50,296 nucleotides of DNA, from the NCBI GenBank assembly GCA_017454325.1, contig JAFTDG010000137.1, positions 1 to 50,296 of the forward strand. Direction: 5' to 3'. A program made the position numbers and the translations under genes. The DNA is from Desulfovibrio sp. GTDB lineage: Bacteria > Desulfobacterota > Desulfovibrionia > Desulfovibrionales > Desulfovibrionaceae. How positions within the stretch are numbered: position 1 is the first letter of the stretch; every line of letters begins with the position of its first letter. A model generated the notes under the pieces. That model made no database searches, was not told the origin of the DNA, and saw only the letters and a program-made list of their open reading frames with translations. Of this stretch, positions 50,198 to 50,296 are shown piece by piece.

Positions 50198-50296
50198 ATG
50201 TCCACAAGTTTCATTTACCATGCGTTCGGTCTGTCTGGCTATGAGTATGTAAGCCAGAAATTTCACGCTGGATGTACTATTTTCCATATACGTCCA
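50198..50296 (+). CDS. ISL3-like transposase, N-terminal fragment cut by window end
   Basis: The frame MSTSFIYHAFGLSGYEYVSQ runs to the last base of the window. This opening is typical of ISL3-family transposases of proteobacteria (MSTSLLYHAFG-x-x-GY-x-Y-V). A GGCGGA ribosome-binding-like site precedes it. It faces away from the IS110 transposase, so two insertion sequences meet here. The catalytic domain lies outside the window. Confidence 0.75.
   Translation, partial: MSTSFIYHAFGLSGYEYVSQKFHAGCTIFHIRP

Overview
The window looks like a piece of a Desulfovibrionaceae-type chromosome (sulfate-reducer or gut-associated relative) with accessory DNA at both ends. The assignment rests on two conserved minus-strand operons. 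One is yceD-rpmF-plsX-fabH-fabG-acpP-fabF-glyA-comEB-ribD-ribE-ribH-nusB-leuS. The other is rpmH-rnpA-yidD-yidC-jag-mnmE-exonuclease-cofD-like-rluA. This is inference from gene order and protein character; no database search was possible.

Layout. (1) 1-5.9 kb is AT-rich accessory DNA ending at tRNA-Val(UAC). It holds small phage/satellite-like genes, an RNA 2',3'-cyclic phosphodiesterase (thpR), an orphan HicB-like antitoxin, a DUF3987-like ATPase and an AlpA/excisionase-like DNA-binding protein. No integrase is visible, and 4.9-5.9 kb has no gene. (2) 6.1-20.9 kb holds a MerR-type metal regulator, then the fatty-acid / riboflavin / one-carbon / LeuRS operon read leftward, and a MprF-like flippase. 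(3) 21-24.3 kb has tRNA-Leu(CAA), two AT-rich unknown genes (one lipoprotein), argD and a DksA/TraR-like zinc-finger gene, all on the plus strand. (4) 24.3-32.3 kb is the rpmH-rluA operon. (5) 32.4-37.5 kb holds a small unknown ORF, an M48 lipoprotein protease, a periplasmic MBL-like protein, and a GltD-like oxidoreductase facing a NapH-like iron-sulfur membrane protein with a ferredoxin. (6) 37.9-40.0 kb is a Firmicutes-style SOS polymerase/YolD pair, next to a secreted alpha/beta hydrolase. (7) 41.1-47.7 kb is the most unusual part. Read leftward, it has a sigma70-like promoter, a 1238-residue protein, a 36-codon ORF, a 419-residue protein resembling the large hydrophobic translocator (SctE/YopB/IpaB class) of type III secretion systems, and a broken membrane-protein gene. 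(8) 47.7-50.3 kb is a graveyard: a frameshifted SRAP/YedK fragment, an Rpn/PDDEXK transposase fragment, a full IS110-family transposase and the start of an ISL3-like transposase.

The best candidate for something undescribed is the 1238-residue protein (43927-47643, minus). It joins a DUF3626-like segment with features of ADP-ribosyltransferases (residues about 370-590) to a C-terminal HD phosphohydrolase/phosphodiesterase-like domain (about 1005-1120). A likely translocator gene lies directly downstream. The pairing recalls Legionella SidE effectors, which combine a mono-ADP-ribosyltransferase and a phosphodiesterase to attach ubiquitin without E1/E2. No secretion apparatus gene is present here, so 'type III effector' remains a hypothesis.
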